Shown here piece by piece: positions 1 to 13,165 of a DNA stretch of 64,000 nucleotides (within the stretch, counting starts at the first letter, position 1; the number at the start of each line of letters is the position of its first letter). The translations under genes were made by a program, and so were the position numbers. The stretch is from Liolophura sinensis (Eukaryota; Mollusca; Polyplacophora; Chitonida; Chitonidae), in contig NC_088303.1 in the NCBI RefSeq assembly GCF_032854445.1, positions 34,045,501-34,109,500 on the forward strand. Reading direction: 5' to 3'. The notes under the pieces were generated by a model. The model was not told where the DNA came from and did not search any database. It saw nothing but the letters and a program-made list of their open reading frames with translations.

Positions 1-1886
1 CGTGGTTCAGTGTAATATGTCCTCGGTCATTTATTACTCACGCTCGTCCTTATAATAATATGCGTTTTATATGCCGGTAATATAATTTGTCCTTATTTTA
101 TAGAAAACAAGATTCCTTTACCGTGTGTTATATCAGTGTCATGAAGAAAAAAAAACCTTCATAGACAGAAACATTCTTCAAAAGAAAGCCTTGCACCTCT
201 CTACCGCAAAGTTCATCTTTGTTTGAAATGCGGTTTAGAATTAGGTCATGCCTTTGTGGGAGGTTTTCTTAAACTATCATTCACAGTTCATCCGTTTCCT
301 ATCATGTAGAGACCACCGGTGTTGAGCTTTGAATGAAACTGTCTGTCCGGTCGTTTAACATCAAGATACTGAATGGCCTAGATAATGAAAACAACCCTTT
401 CAAACTCGTCTGCCTAGCAACAGACATAACTTGTTACTTCTAATAGCCTGTTGTGGCACGCGAGGGTGAAAAAAATTCGGCACGTGGTACCACAAGCTGT
501 AGACTGTCGCATGCCGACTAATCCGTCGCATGCCAAATGTTGTCGCAAGTCGCGAGTAGTCGCGTGTGGAGACGGTCGCATGCGCATCGTTGCCGCACGC
601 GTAGAAAGATATGTTGTATGCCTTACATAGCCGAGTGCGTCTGTCATGTAGCCTCTTGTAACGTTAAGACGTAAAATGCTTTCAGGAGAGTTGCAGCATT
701 CGTAGTGGGGGGGGGGGGTGTAAATAATGTACAAATGAATGGCTAGAAGATGTTTTATTTATTTAATCATTTAAATACATTTAGTTCTTTCATTTATTTA
801 GTTATTTGCTGTTTAATCCCATACTCAGAACTTATTCAATGATATAGTTACGATCGGCTTTTAATTTTTAACAGCCATTAACAGTGAGAAAGCATGGTTA
901 AATTAATAAGTAGTTGTCCATTGTCGAAAATGAACATACATTTCATTAGAATTCTAAAAACATTTCCCAGGTCACATGTGATGTGTGAACTTGTCTCTTA
1001 TGTAAACTGCGATACTAGGAAGATTAAAACCAAACGAAACCAAAGATGAAATATGGAAACTACTGATTAAAAATCTCATTTGTAACTAAACAGACAATGT
1101 GCTCAATGATATTGACAAGCTCGCTCTAATACGACCATGACCTCATTGGAAACAGTTCCTTGTCGGTGAAGCTGTTCACAAAACTGTGAGAGGGCATTGG
1201 CAACGTGTACGTGTCGCCATGGAAACCGGAAAGCTGGTCACCCACGCACCATCACCATGCAGACATGTAAAGGTTGCAGAGGCGGATGCCATGACAACAT
1301 GTCTGAGTATCATGAATGTGAGGAAACGGTTGACAAACTCATCCCGATGCATATACAGCCACCTTGCATTGTACGAGCCACATAGATGGCTAAAGCCGAC
1401 AGTTAAACTTTCCGTGAAGTTGTCAAATACCTATACAGCAAGAAAGATGACATCATTTCTGTATTGCACATGTTGACAGGTCTGGGAGTTGAAACCATTT
1501 GGATCATTTACAGATGGCGCATGCCGACCACAGGTGAAGCTACAAAATTAAAGTATACCATCAATAGGCGGTAAATTACCAGTTGTGTGTAACAGTGTCC
1601 AAAACAATGAGCTATCTTGTATTCCTCAGTTTAATCCCGGAAGTTTGCTATTAATTGTTTTAGTGCAAAAGGTTTACACGCGAAATAGTAATCGATATTT
1701 CATCTTTAAAACTCTACACCATCTTTGATATCCATTTCTTCAGTGTCAGAGGCTTGACTTTGTCATCCGATATTTCAAAATGTACTCATGTTTGTACAGA
1801 CTAATGGTGGGAGGAAAACGGGCAGAGCCCGGGGGAATCATATATATTTGCAACCTATATACCTGTTTGTTATACGTCAAATGACG

Positions 1887-2375
1887 TAAATATTTATTTG
1901 ATTTGTGTTTTACGCCGTACGCCGTAGAATATTTCACCTCTTTACGAAGTTGGTGGGAGGATAAGCGGGCAGAGCCCGGGAAAAAACCACGACAGGTTGC
2001 TGGAAGACCTTCCCACGTACATAGAGGAAGCCCGCGTGTGTGCATGTATGTATGTTTGGGGTTTTAGGTCGTACTTAACAATTTTTTCAATCATATGATG
2101 ACGAGGGTCATTAGATGTGCGTACATATACTTTGTCTTCTTGTGACAAGGTGAGTTTATGCTGCCAAAGTGCTGCGGCCACTGAGGATTCATGCCAAAGT
2201 GTGACACCTGACATATTAGTTGTATTAAAGTGACACTGGGCCCACCAGTCCTCTTCCCGGAAGCCAGCATGAGCTGGATCTAAATTCACAGCACCTGAAT
2301 TTACTGCATTATTGAAAGCCTCCTGTGTAATTGTGCTGGGCTAGCACGCTAACCACTTGGCCATGGAGGTCCCTG
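1887..2375 (-). mobile_element. SINE family A interrupted by a nested element
   Basis: The tail and body (1887-2032) and the tRNA-like head (2259-2375, reading GGGACCTCCATGGCCAAG on the minus strand) belong to one antisense SINE. They are separated by an inserted dispersed element at 2033-2258. A second small body fragment of the same family lies at about 1797-1835. Confidence 0.75.
2033..2258. mobile_element. Dispersed element family B inserted in a SINE
   Basis: The element contains GTATGTATGTTTGGGG, TCATATGATGACGAGG and a Cys-like CCACTGAGG block shared with copies at 32.5 and 53.1 kb. It is flanked by a 7-bp direct repeat, GGAAGCC (2026-2032 and 2259-2265), consistent with a target-site duplication. 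No coding capacity is visible. Confidence 0.65.
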
Positions 2376-3560
2376 AGGTAAAATATTAACTGGTCGTAAT
2401 TCAGCACTCATCTGAGACCAGTTTCCAATAGTACTCTCTGCGCTATGCTGTGCCCCACCATAATTGGTGTCCCATACAACTAGAATATAGGAACATAAGA
2501 CATAAGCTAAAGAAGCTTATTATCTGAAAAACGCGTTCATTTTGCGTGTCGATTGCTAAAAACTGTACAGAGTTTCAATATGTACCATTCTGTGAGAACA
2601 GATGGAAAAGGGAGAAATTTTTTGTCCAACAAGCGTATATACAGATCTCATTTACATATCGTGCACAGCTCAAAACCTGACCCAAACACTAGCCGCGATA
2701 TTCTTGCATGTCAACGACTACTGCTCCCGTTTGTCACGCTTGAATTGTGCACATAAGTGTGGGAAACTGATTGTCAGTGTAAAACCGAGCCGTATACCAA
2801 AGTGACCCCATACAGCGACTGGCCCTATTGCACTTTCTCTCGGAAAACATTTTTTATTCACTTTTCTCTTGATATTGTCAAAGCCTGGTGATTAAGGCCT
2901 TTCACTCTGTTATTTGGCTGACTCTGTCTTGAGGGCTGCAGTCATGAAAGGTGAGGGGGTATAATAAACAACTTCACTCACTGACCGATGGTCAAGGGAG
3001 GTCAACCTTTCTGCCCATTCAAAACTGCCCAACCCTCTATTCGTCAATAAAACAGGTAAGTACAAAAAGACAGCCCTAAGCACCAGCTGTTATACGACGA
3101 ATTTCGTACTAATTTATACAGGTGTTAATCCGTGTTTCATCAAAATTCTCATGGATGGGAGTTTTTGAGTGTTTCATTTTTTTTACAATATGTATCCAGC
3201 CAACGTCTTTGACAACACGTGTATATAGACAAAGAATTCCAATTTTATCTACATTGTTCTTTTCAATACCATACAGTAAATGTCATGGAGATGTCCAGAT
3301 GGTTGCATGTCTACCCTTGATAAATGTTTTCTATTTCACTCTGTAGTAAATCTTGATCCCAAATGTAGTTACAAAGATTTGTTCAGTATAAGCATTGTGT
3401 TATGAATGGTTTGAACAAGTTTCCCAGAGAGTAACCATCCAATACAGTGTTTATGAAGGACTACAATCTTGAAAACGCAAAGATTCTTGTGGACGAGCGT
3501 TTTAGTAATATCACAACCGCTTGGAATGGATACCCATGTTAGTGAAGACAGGTTGATAAC

Positions 3561-3600
3561 GCGATTCGATGTAGATATTCGCGATTCGATGTAGATATTT
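3561..3600. repeat. 20-bp tandem duplication
   Basis: GCGATTCGATGTAGATATTC is followed immediately by a second copy differing only in the last base. Confidence 0.9.
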
Positions 3601-4189
3601 GAAGACTAAAATTCAAGATGAATTTGAAATATAGTGTGCGTCGCACCAAACTCTCAGCCTAATAAAATAAAACAGATACCACATTCGATCTATAATGGCA
3701 CCTTTTCAGCCAAACCCAACAGAAATGTTTTATAAAGAACATAATGTGTATGGTGGTCCGCGTCATAGTAAAATCTAATTCCGTTTAACCCTAGGCTGGG
3801 GGTTTATGAGCATCGATGTAAATTTATTACATGGGATATACACGTACCTATAATTGTATTCAGTTTTGAACTTTGAACTGAATATCTTTACTGCACGATT
3901 GAAACACTTATGACAGCTTATCTCTGATTTGTTACCAGGTTTTATTCGCTGTTTATATATTAGTTCTTACATATTCCTTGGGAACTAGTGTTTTAAGTTG
4001 TGTTTGAAATGGGTCTTGCTATTATGGACTTGGAACTCTCCTTCATGATCTAGTCTACTATGAATGGGTGTACATATTGGGCATAAGATCTGTTTGATAG
4101 GACATGTCGTACCTGTCAGGCAGCACTACACCCTCTACGGGTCATTCGGTTACACGAGGACACCGTCGTAATATGACCTATTTATGTGT

Positions 4190-4305
4190 TTCTTTATTTA
4201 TTTGATTGGTATTTTAAGCCATCCGCAAGAATATTTCACATTATCGCATACAGGAAAAATCAGGTAGGGCCCCGGGGAATCCCACGACCATCCACAGGTA
4301 ATATG
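4190..4305 (-). mobile_element. SINE family A fragment
   Basis: Diverged tail and body: TTTATTTGATTGGTATTTTA, AAGAATATTTCAC, GGGAATCCCACGACCATCC. The head is missing. Confidence 0.7.
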
Positions 4306-5944
4306 ACGGAAAAAATGTCGAAAGCCACTTAGTAATTACTTAGCATGTAGATCTTTAACCGTCTGTTCAAGTTTGTTAGGATGACTTTGTAATCGTTATG
4401 ATGTTTTAGCAAATATATCCCATATATTTCTCATGGTGAAGCAGAGACGGTTGTGTATTCACTTAATGCAGTAACTGTTAAGAGACGGGTGAGAGACTTA
4501 ATTCGTTAACTTGACCTGTATCTGTAAAAGGAGACAAGAGCTCACAACAAGTTTTGCGATAATATCCACTTTACGCGGCTATATTAAGTAAAAACTTGAA
4601 TAATACGGTGGACTAGTTTTAACCACAGAATATATAAAGGCCAGGTGCAGTTGGTTATTTTTATGACATAGTATTATTCGCGAACCAGAGACAAGGATGG
4701 CCCCGGGTCAGTGTTTCTATGGAGGCACGTGGCTAGATTAGATGTCAAGTGAACAATACCACAGGTCATATTTACCCGGGTACCATAAAGCAAAGACAGA
4801 CAACGGAGCGCACCGCCACAAATGCCGACACCCTCAAATTAGGTCTACGCAATAATGCGTTAGTTGAATGGGCACGTGGCTGGTCGGGCGTATAACAAGG
4901 AGGTAATACAGCCCCTCGGGAGTTGTTCTACTCTGTAAGCCAATCGAAACCGGGCAAACGAATTCCCGGGCTTTTTGGATGTCAAAAGTTTAGGACAGGT
5001 GTTACGTTCAAATTGGTGCTGTCCTTCCACCTTACTTCTAATTACGCCTTCCCCTCGTGCGCCCACCTTAATCTGCCAGGTAGTGTCAGCCCTGAAGTGG
5101 CCACAGTGACCGGGGACATGTGGACAAGATAAAGACACAGGGATGAAATTAGCATCTCTGACATAAGGATGCGGCTTCAGTGGCTGGCTCCATCTGACAG
5201 CTATCAACATGACACGTGCCAACTCAGCATTCGCCAGGCCACAATCGATAATTGTTCAATGGTGTTATAAAGGATCACCATTGTTGCAGACTTAATTCTG
5301 TACGGCCATGTGTCTCTATTAATATTGACACGCTAAAGGGCGATGCATGGTTGTTGGTTATTTGACAGGATTTCCTGTCCATCGGCATGCAATGACCATC
5401 GAGAATTTTTCTACATTCTACAAAGCTAAATCTTCATTTCAGTACATCTGCCATCGCCCTTCGTGTGTCACTACACTGGAAATGTGTTACATATCATTAA
5501 AACCAGAAAGGTGTATTTATTTATCTATTTATGTCTCTATATATTATCATTTGAAATGATCAACCGTTGAAAAGAAATCCCAAAACTTGTTCAACATGTA
5601 TACAACTATATATGACATCGTGCGTGCATACAAAAATCGTACACTGAGAAAGGCAATTGCAAACGACACCCTGCAGAGTCCATACACCATAATATTCAAT
5701 ACAGCCCAGTAACCTTTCAATACCTTGCTCATAACATGTGCTATATATGTAGTTTTAATTATATAGTAACAAGTCGGTTGTTCTTTCTTGGTGAAGTTAT
5801 ATTACTTGTGTTATTTACTGATATTCTAAGCTTAAGAGCGTGGGGAAAATGGTCTTGACGTTATAGAAATAGCGAAATGAAAACTAAGTCCTATGAACTT
5901 GGTAATATATAGTATCTGTTTAACTTGGCATTTGCTCATAAATG

Positions 5945-6053
<109 letters not shown>

Positions 6054-6702
6054 TGTATGCTGCTTTTCGTTAATTTAGTAAAACGCTGACAAAGGTGTGG
6101 TATATACATGCTCCATCTTCGGTCTGAAAAGAACAGAAGGTGTACTAGCCATCCCGCCTGTTCTTTATCACCACAGACACGTATATGGTCATCTGATGGA
6201 AACCTTTTGTTGGAATTCCCTTGCCCAGGGCAATTGGCGGATGGGTCAGGAGGCATACAAAAGGTGGACTACTGAAAAAATGAATCTCTTCACAGTTCCT
6301 GACGGAGGATGTCATAAACTCAATATCAGACCTGCCATAAGCTCAATTAAAACCATGATTGATGTGATCAAATGCACAGTTTGAATTTATCCACAGATCC
6401 GCCGTTCTGCCATGCTGGTGACGAGATGATCAATACCAGAGCATCGAAAAGCCAATAATATGTGTAGAACAAATATGGAGCATAGATTAGAATAGCCTGC
6501 CTAAGCATTGCTGTAAACCTGAAATCATTACCACTGTGAAATGTATCTTAAGATCACAACTGCCACTATATTCCTACATTACGTTACTGTAGAAATTTAG
6601 CTTCAGTTTTTAGGTTGTAATACGTTTATAAATATGATTCCTATAGAACAACGATGATCCACCTTATAGAGTTCAAGTTGGTAAAACTCGTGCATATATA
6701 TA

Positions 6703-6866
<164 letters not shown>

Positions 6867-8642
6867 GCTATATTTCAATATGTGTAATATTTTTGCAATG
6901 AAGCCTGGGGTTGCCCTCTTAAAAGTGCTCTTACGTGCGTAGTTATGCATGAAAGCATGCCGTGTTGAGCAATGGACTGTCGTTCATTACGTCTGAAAGC
7001 ACAAAAACTAATTTTCATTTTACTTCATAAAGACTGAGAGTTTCGGGCATGTCGGAAAATGTGAAAATAAACGAACTAAACAAGCAATTAAATTGTTTGA
7101 ACTCAGGCTTAGTTCTCACTGATTCTTAACATACCCCATGTAGTTGAACGAAAAGAAAATGCAGACTAATAAAAGCTCAACTGTGTATAGTGAAAATTTC
7201 AGCCTAAAAATAATATCTTCAGTTATATTTTCGTTTAGGATTTTAGAGAAGTTTTGAATTTCATTTGATTTCTTTGAGATTTAAGTTGTTAATTATCACG
7301 ATTACAAACCAAGGTTGACTGAAAAATATCTTTTCTTAGCTCTTTATTTTAATACATTGATAGAATTCCCAAATTCAATGATAAGGGTAATTAAGTACCT
7401 AGCTTGATTTGCCATGCATCAAGAAAGTTTCAAAACATAAACTGATCCATAAAATCGTTGTGATTTTGATGAATGTCAAAAGTATATACATACGTGTCTC
7501 TGCCACATATTATTTGTCGTGCAGACCTTGACTTATACATTGTTAGATATCTGTGGTCATGTCACAGTGATAGGTGTATAGATTCAGGTCAGGTCAGCTG
7601 GATTGCCTTCAGGATCAGGTGGCCTATATTATAAACTGATCTTATCTTTGTTCAAACATTGACAGGTGTAAGCAACAGGCTTTACCCTCGGGGAATTCAG
7701 AGGTAAGCCGTTAAAGATGAGTATATCTGTACAGGTACGTATAATTGCACAGATTAAAAGCCTATGTTGATGGATTTATTTACATGTTTATCTCTATAAT
7801 TTAATTGTGGATTGAAATATTTAAACATTCAAAATTTAGCTCTCATCAGTTCAGTCAGCCATTTATAGTTGAGCCACGCGTGGGTCCGTGGTTTTTCTTC
7901 TCTGATTGAAGAAATCGTTCAATTTCTATGTTTGTTTTGGTATATCCATTTATTCATTAACGTTTTCCTTTATTCGTATTTACATGCATGCAGTGTCTTA
8001 TCCGTTTCCAGTTGATGATTATAAACACTGTATAAAGATGATTGCATAGCTATATACCTGTTACTGAAGAGATTAATTAGCGTCATCAGTTTAATGTTAG
8101 AACAGTTTGTTGTTTTACATTAGGATATTGATCACAGTAACAAGCGCACATTCGTAATTGTTTTGTAATAGCATGCAAGAAGATTATGTTGTCTTGCACG
8201 CGGACCCATTGTTAACCGGTAGAAGAAAGCTAGGAGGTCAAAATTTTGACTCAGCATTCTGACCAACAGACAGACAGTCCCAGCGACATTGAGAGTTGCT
8301 TGTTGCGGCTAATAATATATAATGTAACTGTTTACATACGATCCATTCAGATGTGGATTGCTTTTTGCTCTTCATACTGTGTGATTTAACCGTGACTTCT
8401 TTAACAAATAAGGTTTAATTTGGACTTACTTTCAGTTTTTGGCCGTTGCCTGACTGTGTATCAGATGTGGACAAAGACGTGCTAGCAATCCCGCGAGAGG
8501 TTGACAAGTCGATAATCAGGGCATTGTCAAATTAGGACACTGCTGTGTCATTTCCATCAATGAGTGTAGGAAGCTTGAAATGAGGCTCTCGTGGGCGGGA
8601 CTTCGTCATATTTCCCTCCTCAGCTACATTTGCTGTATTCCG

Positions 8643-8647
8643 ATTGG
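8643..8647 (-). promoter_or_regulatory. Inverted CCAAT box upstream of first HES gene
   Basis: ATTGG, within GATTGGTCA, lies about 230 bases upstream of the ATG in a stretch richer in G+C than its surroundings. An inverted CCAAT box is a common proximal promoter element, and the second HES gene has the same box. No clear TATA box and no consensus Su(H) site was seen here. The nearest weak matches are CGTGGGCG near 8590 and GGTGAGAT near 8688. Confidence 0.4.
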
Positions 8648-8875
8648 TCACCACACCAGTGAACGCATGAATGGAAACTTGGACCCGGGGTGAGATACAT
8701 CATTCATGGTTAATCGTGAGGCTCTCCGAATCGTGAGGCACAAAACAGGGTAACCCAGCTTACGCTGAGTAAGGAATTTAGTTCGGTCTGTGCGTGGTGC
8801 GCAAAGATAGGAGAGCAGGGCCTCTGATGTAAGCGGCAACTTTACCTACACTCGTCGTAGCATATAGCGAACAAC

Positions 8876-10560
8876 ATGGAAAAACGGGTGCTGCAAGAGC
8901 GATCAGCATCCAGTTTGAACATTCGCAAGAAATCCAGTCTTAAACAGAGGGTAAGTCCACCTATGAATTTTACTTGACTTTACTGTGTTAAACGGTATCT
9001 TATTAGCTTTGCAATGCATCGTAGGTTTAGTGATATGAGCTGGCCTTAAGTAGAACAAAACCAAGAGTTTCCTCAGTTTTTATCTCCGATAGTCAACAGT
9101 GCCATCTGCCAACTGCTGCAATACAAACGGACCTTTTTTTTTGCACTTTATTTTTTGCACTATGAGAAGTTACTTTGGAGTTCAAATTATCCGCCATCGA
9201 AAACCACCTAGAGCAAGCAGAGCGCATTCTTCTTAAATGTGTAGCCAACCGTTACCATGCCTACTTTGAATGACAAACAGCTGTAAGAACGTTAACATTC
9301 AACGCTATGCATTGCAATTCAGCCTAAGCCGCTAGGGATCCGCTCATTCTGAACGTTCCAATTTCTTGCAAGTGTTAATATTATGCATCAACATTTAATG
9401 CGACCATAATATAGCCCCTAGACCAACATTTGCTATATATTTTAACAAGCCATAGATTTCTACTGAAGATTGACGCCTTGGTTTCAGTATCCATACATGA
9501 CCATCTTACAAAAATTTCTGTGAATTTTTTCTGCCGCAGAATACGAAACAGTTGATGGAAAAGAGACGCAGAGCGAGAATAAATAACTGTCTGGAAACCT
9601 TGAAGACCATTGTTTTGAAGAACACGAATCAGGATGTAAGTATTACGCATATATATGCCCAAGGAAATATTACTGTCCCACAATTTGATTTTATTTATTT
9701 ATTTGATTGGTGTTTTACGACGTACTCAAGAATAATTCACTTATACGACGGTGGCAAGCATTATGGTGGGTAGAGTCCGCAGGTTCCTGGCAGATCTTCC
9801 CACGTACGGCCGGAGAGGAAGCCAGCATGAGCTGGACTTGAACTCACAGCGACCGTATTGGTGAGAGACTGCTGGGTCATCACGCTGCGCGAGAGCGCTA
9901 ACCAACTGAGCCACGGAGGCCCCACTCTCACAATTTGAACAACAATGGATATGTCCACATGCTAGTCACAATGGTAAATACGTAGCAGTGCGTGAAGCGA
10001 TTTATTTATTCATTTCATTGTTTTTACAAATTCAGTCAAGTTGCTCTACTTTATTTGCTCAAACCGTAACTGTCGTTTTCATTCGTCCCCAGGTATCGCA
10101 GTTTTCTAAGCTGGAAAAGGCAGACATATTAGAGATGGCGGTGCAATACATGGAAGGCATTCAAAAGACGAAACAGTCGGGTTCTAAGAGCCATACAAAC
10201 GAAAACAACCCCTGTTCGAACTTTCAAACCGGATATCAGGAAAGCACCGATGAGGTCATGCGACTGATTGACTCTTCTCAAGCAGCAGAAAGAGGTCAAG
10301 AGCGCCTGTGTATGAAGCAGAGGCGGAAAGACATGTCGTCCATTTCTGCTCAGGACGAAAACCTTCCCCCAAACATGCCTTCCGAGATAGTTCCTGGCGT
10401 TCCTAAATCATCTTTGAGCTCTGAAGACAATAGTGTAGTGCAACGAAACATTTTGCCCAGGGTGAATAATTTTTATCTACCGGAGCTAAATCATGACGTC
10501 TTAGCGGACGTGGATTACAATATGGCGCGGACGTCAAATAACTTATGGCGGCCTTGGTGA
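8876..10560 (+). CDS. HES/E(spl)-family bHLH-Orange repressor, gene 1 (3 exons, WRPW)
   Basis: Predicted nuclear DNA-binding repressor of 212 aa. Exons are 8876-8950, 9540-9635 and 10093-10560. All introns are GT-AG and phase 0, and exon 2 is exactly 96 nt, as in the second HES gene. The basic region and helix 1 are residues 26-57 (KQLMEKRRRARIN). The loop and helix 2 are about 58-81 (SKLEKADILEMAVQYM). A degenerate Orange domain starts near residue 101 (FQTGYQESTDEVMRLI). The protein ends in WRPW (209-212), the Groucho/TLE-recruiting tetrapeptide of HES repressors. The start is the only ATG giving a short basic N-terminus that splices in frame. Oddities: Gln replaces the HES-specific Pro before MEKRRRARIN, and the loop (KNTNQDVSQF) is atypical. 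Intron 2 carries an antisense SINE. HES genes are typically Notch targets; that role is inferred here. Confidence 0.93.
9690..9923 (-). mobile_element. SINE family A, near full-length, in intron 2 of HES gene 1
   Basis: Reading the minus strand, the tRNA-like head begins GGCCTCCGTGGCTCAG with an A-box-like motif and a B-box-like GAGTTCAAGTCCAG. The body has lost part of its GC-rich centre. The copy ends in the standard tail (GTAAAACACCAATCAA and AAATA repeats). It lies antisense to the host gene and is diverged from the young copies near 40.2-40.9 kb. Confidence 0.85.
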
Positions 10561-10919
10561 AAGCTGGCGAATTTATCTGGACTGAATTATATTTACAAAA
10601 CAAACGTTATTATATAATATTTACCTTGAAAGAAAACTTCAAAAGTGCAAATGGAAAAGTGACTAATGAATTAGATTGTACAAACTTGAGAATGTGGATT
10701 ACATGACTTGTGACGCTACATATCTGTTGCTTAATCGCAGATTGCATACGTATTTCGTTTTACTAAACCATGTATACACGCCTAACTTATTAATTTGACT
10801 TTGTTCCTCCTTAAAACATCATATGTACATAAATGTTTGCCAGTTTGGGGCGGTTAACATATCGCCGACTGACTAAAGATGCTACCATATGGATGTGCCT
10901 TTGCTTTAAAAAGTTAATC

Positions 10920-11055
10920 AAGGTTGAGTGTTCGAATCCCGCTCTCGCTGGCCGGGTATAGTCTCAACCTGCACGCCTATGTCTTGCCACGATATACTGC
11001 CGAAGTGACGTAAAGTCATAATCATTTATTCATTCATTCATTTATTCATCAATTC
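10920..11055 (+). mobile_element. tRNA-like B-box fragment with ATTC/ATTT tail
   Basis: GTGTTCGAATCCCGCTC resembles a tRNA T-loop/B box. It is followed by GGCCGGGTATAGTCTCAACC, a short body and an (ATTC)n-like tail. This is the layout of a 5'-truncated tRNA-derived SINE of a family different from A. Confidence 0.45.
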
Positions 11056-12691
11056 AAGCTGCATATGAGCGATCTTTCGCCATTCCGACTCAACTCGGAC
11101 AGCGGGGGGGGGGGGGGGGTACCAATGTCTATATTTAATTTTGGGTGGGTGCTTTTGGTGGAAAGTTTGATCTTTAGCTTCCACAATTAGAATACGCAAA
11201 ATCGTGTCGACAGCGTGAAAAGTGGTATGTGGTCACTCATTATCGACAAACTGCGACCACTCCACGTTGACACTTTCTAATTTTTGATTATATACTTATT
11301 TATTGTTTAATGTCAATGTCAGACATTTCTCTTTTTTGTGATGGGGGTCATTTTTCTGGGTGGAGGAGATAATACACCACAAGTACATTAACATTTAACA
11401 ACTTGCTGTCAAACTTCTCCGTACTAGTCAACGAACGAAAGGCTGTGCAAACGACCACACCAGCTCCGTCAACCGTTCATTGTCATCGACGCCCCACTAA
11501 CAATGAGATCGAAAAAATCACGAAATTCCCTGACTAGCCTTCGACAGGTTACAGTGCTTATGTAGTAACGTTAAGCATTCCCTCAGCACAAATGCCTGAG
11601 TACCGACTCACCTATAGCTAGCATTACGTGTTTCCAGGTCGGCTGTTTGTACATACAGTTAACGAAGAAAGAGAAAGGTATTGTCCATTCACCAGTTAAT
11701 TTAATCTCCTCACTGTTTCAAATTTGCGCGGTCCAGATATATAGAGGAGAATCTCGCTGGACACATGAGTCTCGTGACACACGACACCAGTTGCCACCTG
11801 TTTGAGCCAGTTACGTAACAGCGCGTGGTGTCGATTTCCACAACAGGTGGATGGTCGTAGAAGTATTTGCACGAGGCACACCTGTTATTGAAATTACACA
11901 TGGCCAACATATTTCTATTTAGCGGCTAAATAAACTGAGTATAGAGTTGTCCATGTAGAACATGTCTCTCACACTCATCACAGCAAATCTCATTGGATCA
12001 GATTAACTGCTCAGAGTTCGCCATTGTACAACGCCAACAAAGCAAACTGTCTTGAAAGCGCACACGGTACATGCTAGTGGGCGCAGTTCCTCGCCTGTGT
12101 TTATCGGTTATTATTCAAGGAGATTGGATTCTTTGAAAAGCTTCGCGCATTTCATCGCCTCTGACCAGCTCACGAATGCCTCAGTACTTCAGCATGTATA
12201 CTTTGTTAGTGCTATTGTTCCGTTGGAGTAAACGTAATAAACTATTTCCGGTCACGTGGGTGCCATAGCCAGTTTCTTCTTTATGGCGATCTAATAAAGC
12301 TTTTAAAAAAAGGCTTAAATTGTTACGACGATCTCTAAACTTGTATCTTTATTTACGGTAAGCCGACAAATTTGATTTTATTGCGGCCGAGCATTAGCGG
12401 GTGTTTCTTTCCAGTGTAACTGTGCGATAACCAGAGGAAACAGACTCACTTAGGTGTGCCTTTCTTAACGGGCAGTCAGCAACGCCCTTTACCAGAAGTC
12501 TTATGCCACAATCACTATAGTGTACTTTTCTTATGCAGAGGTCCACATCTGTAGGTCTTCTCAACCGCTACAGGTGGGTATGACCTGTCAGCGAGCGTGT
12601 ACCAATAATTATGTATGAAGGCAGGGTTTTTTCCTATGCACACTGGAAAGTTCACAATGATGTGCTTTATATTCTGTGCACCGCTAAGCAT

Positions 12692-12780
12692 TAAATACCC
12701 ACGACCATCCGCTGGTTCTTGCCATACTTTCCCCACGTAAGACAGGAGAGAAAGCCAGCACGAGTTGGACTTAAACCATT
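12692..12780 (-). mobile_element. SINE family A fragment
   Basis: Internal part: CCACGACCATCCGCTGG, GAAAGCCAGCACGAGTTGG. Both ends are missing. Confidence 0.6.
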
Positions 12781-13014
12781 TAGTCAGTTGAATTACGAGT
12801 ATATCCACCCTTGACTATTAGAAGGTACTATAATATTAAGGGGTAAAAGTGTCAATAAGTAGACAGGGACTTTCAAGTTATTAGGTACTGGCTGTACACA
12901 GCGACTGCATCAGTCCCTAGGCTTTGCCTACTTCATTTTATCTTACACCGTTTACGGAAGGGATTGGGATACATGTAGTCCCAATTCGGTCAAATCTGCA
13001 TGCATTTGGACAGA

Positions 13015-13165
13015 ACTTCGGGCAAAACCCACCACCATCCGCAGGTTGCAGGAAGGACTTTCCACGTACACGACCGGAGAGGAAGACAGTATGAGATTGA
13101 CTTTAACTAACAGCGAACACATTGAGCCATTCCACTTCGCTAACAAGCTAATCACTCGGCCACAC
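13015..13165 (-). mobile_element. SINE family A, body and degraded tRNA head
   Basis: CCACCATCCGCAGGTTGC, CACGACCGGAGAGGAAG and a diverged head (CTCGGCCAC) are visible. It is older than the copies at 40 kb. Confidence 0.65.

Noticed and set aside
414-734. 106-aa minus ORF at the left edge
   Set aside because: It runs through a poly-G/C tract, with no domain, no splice context and chance length.
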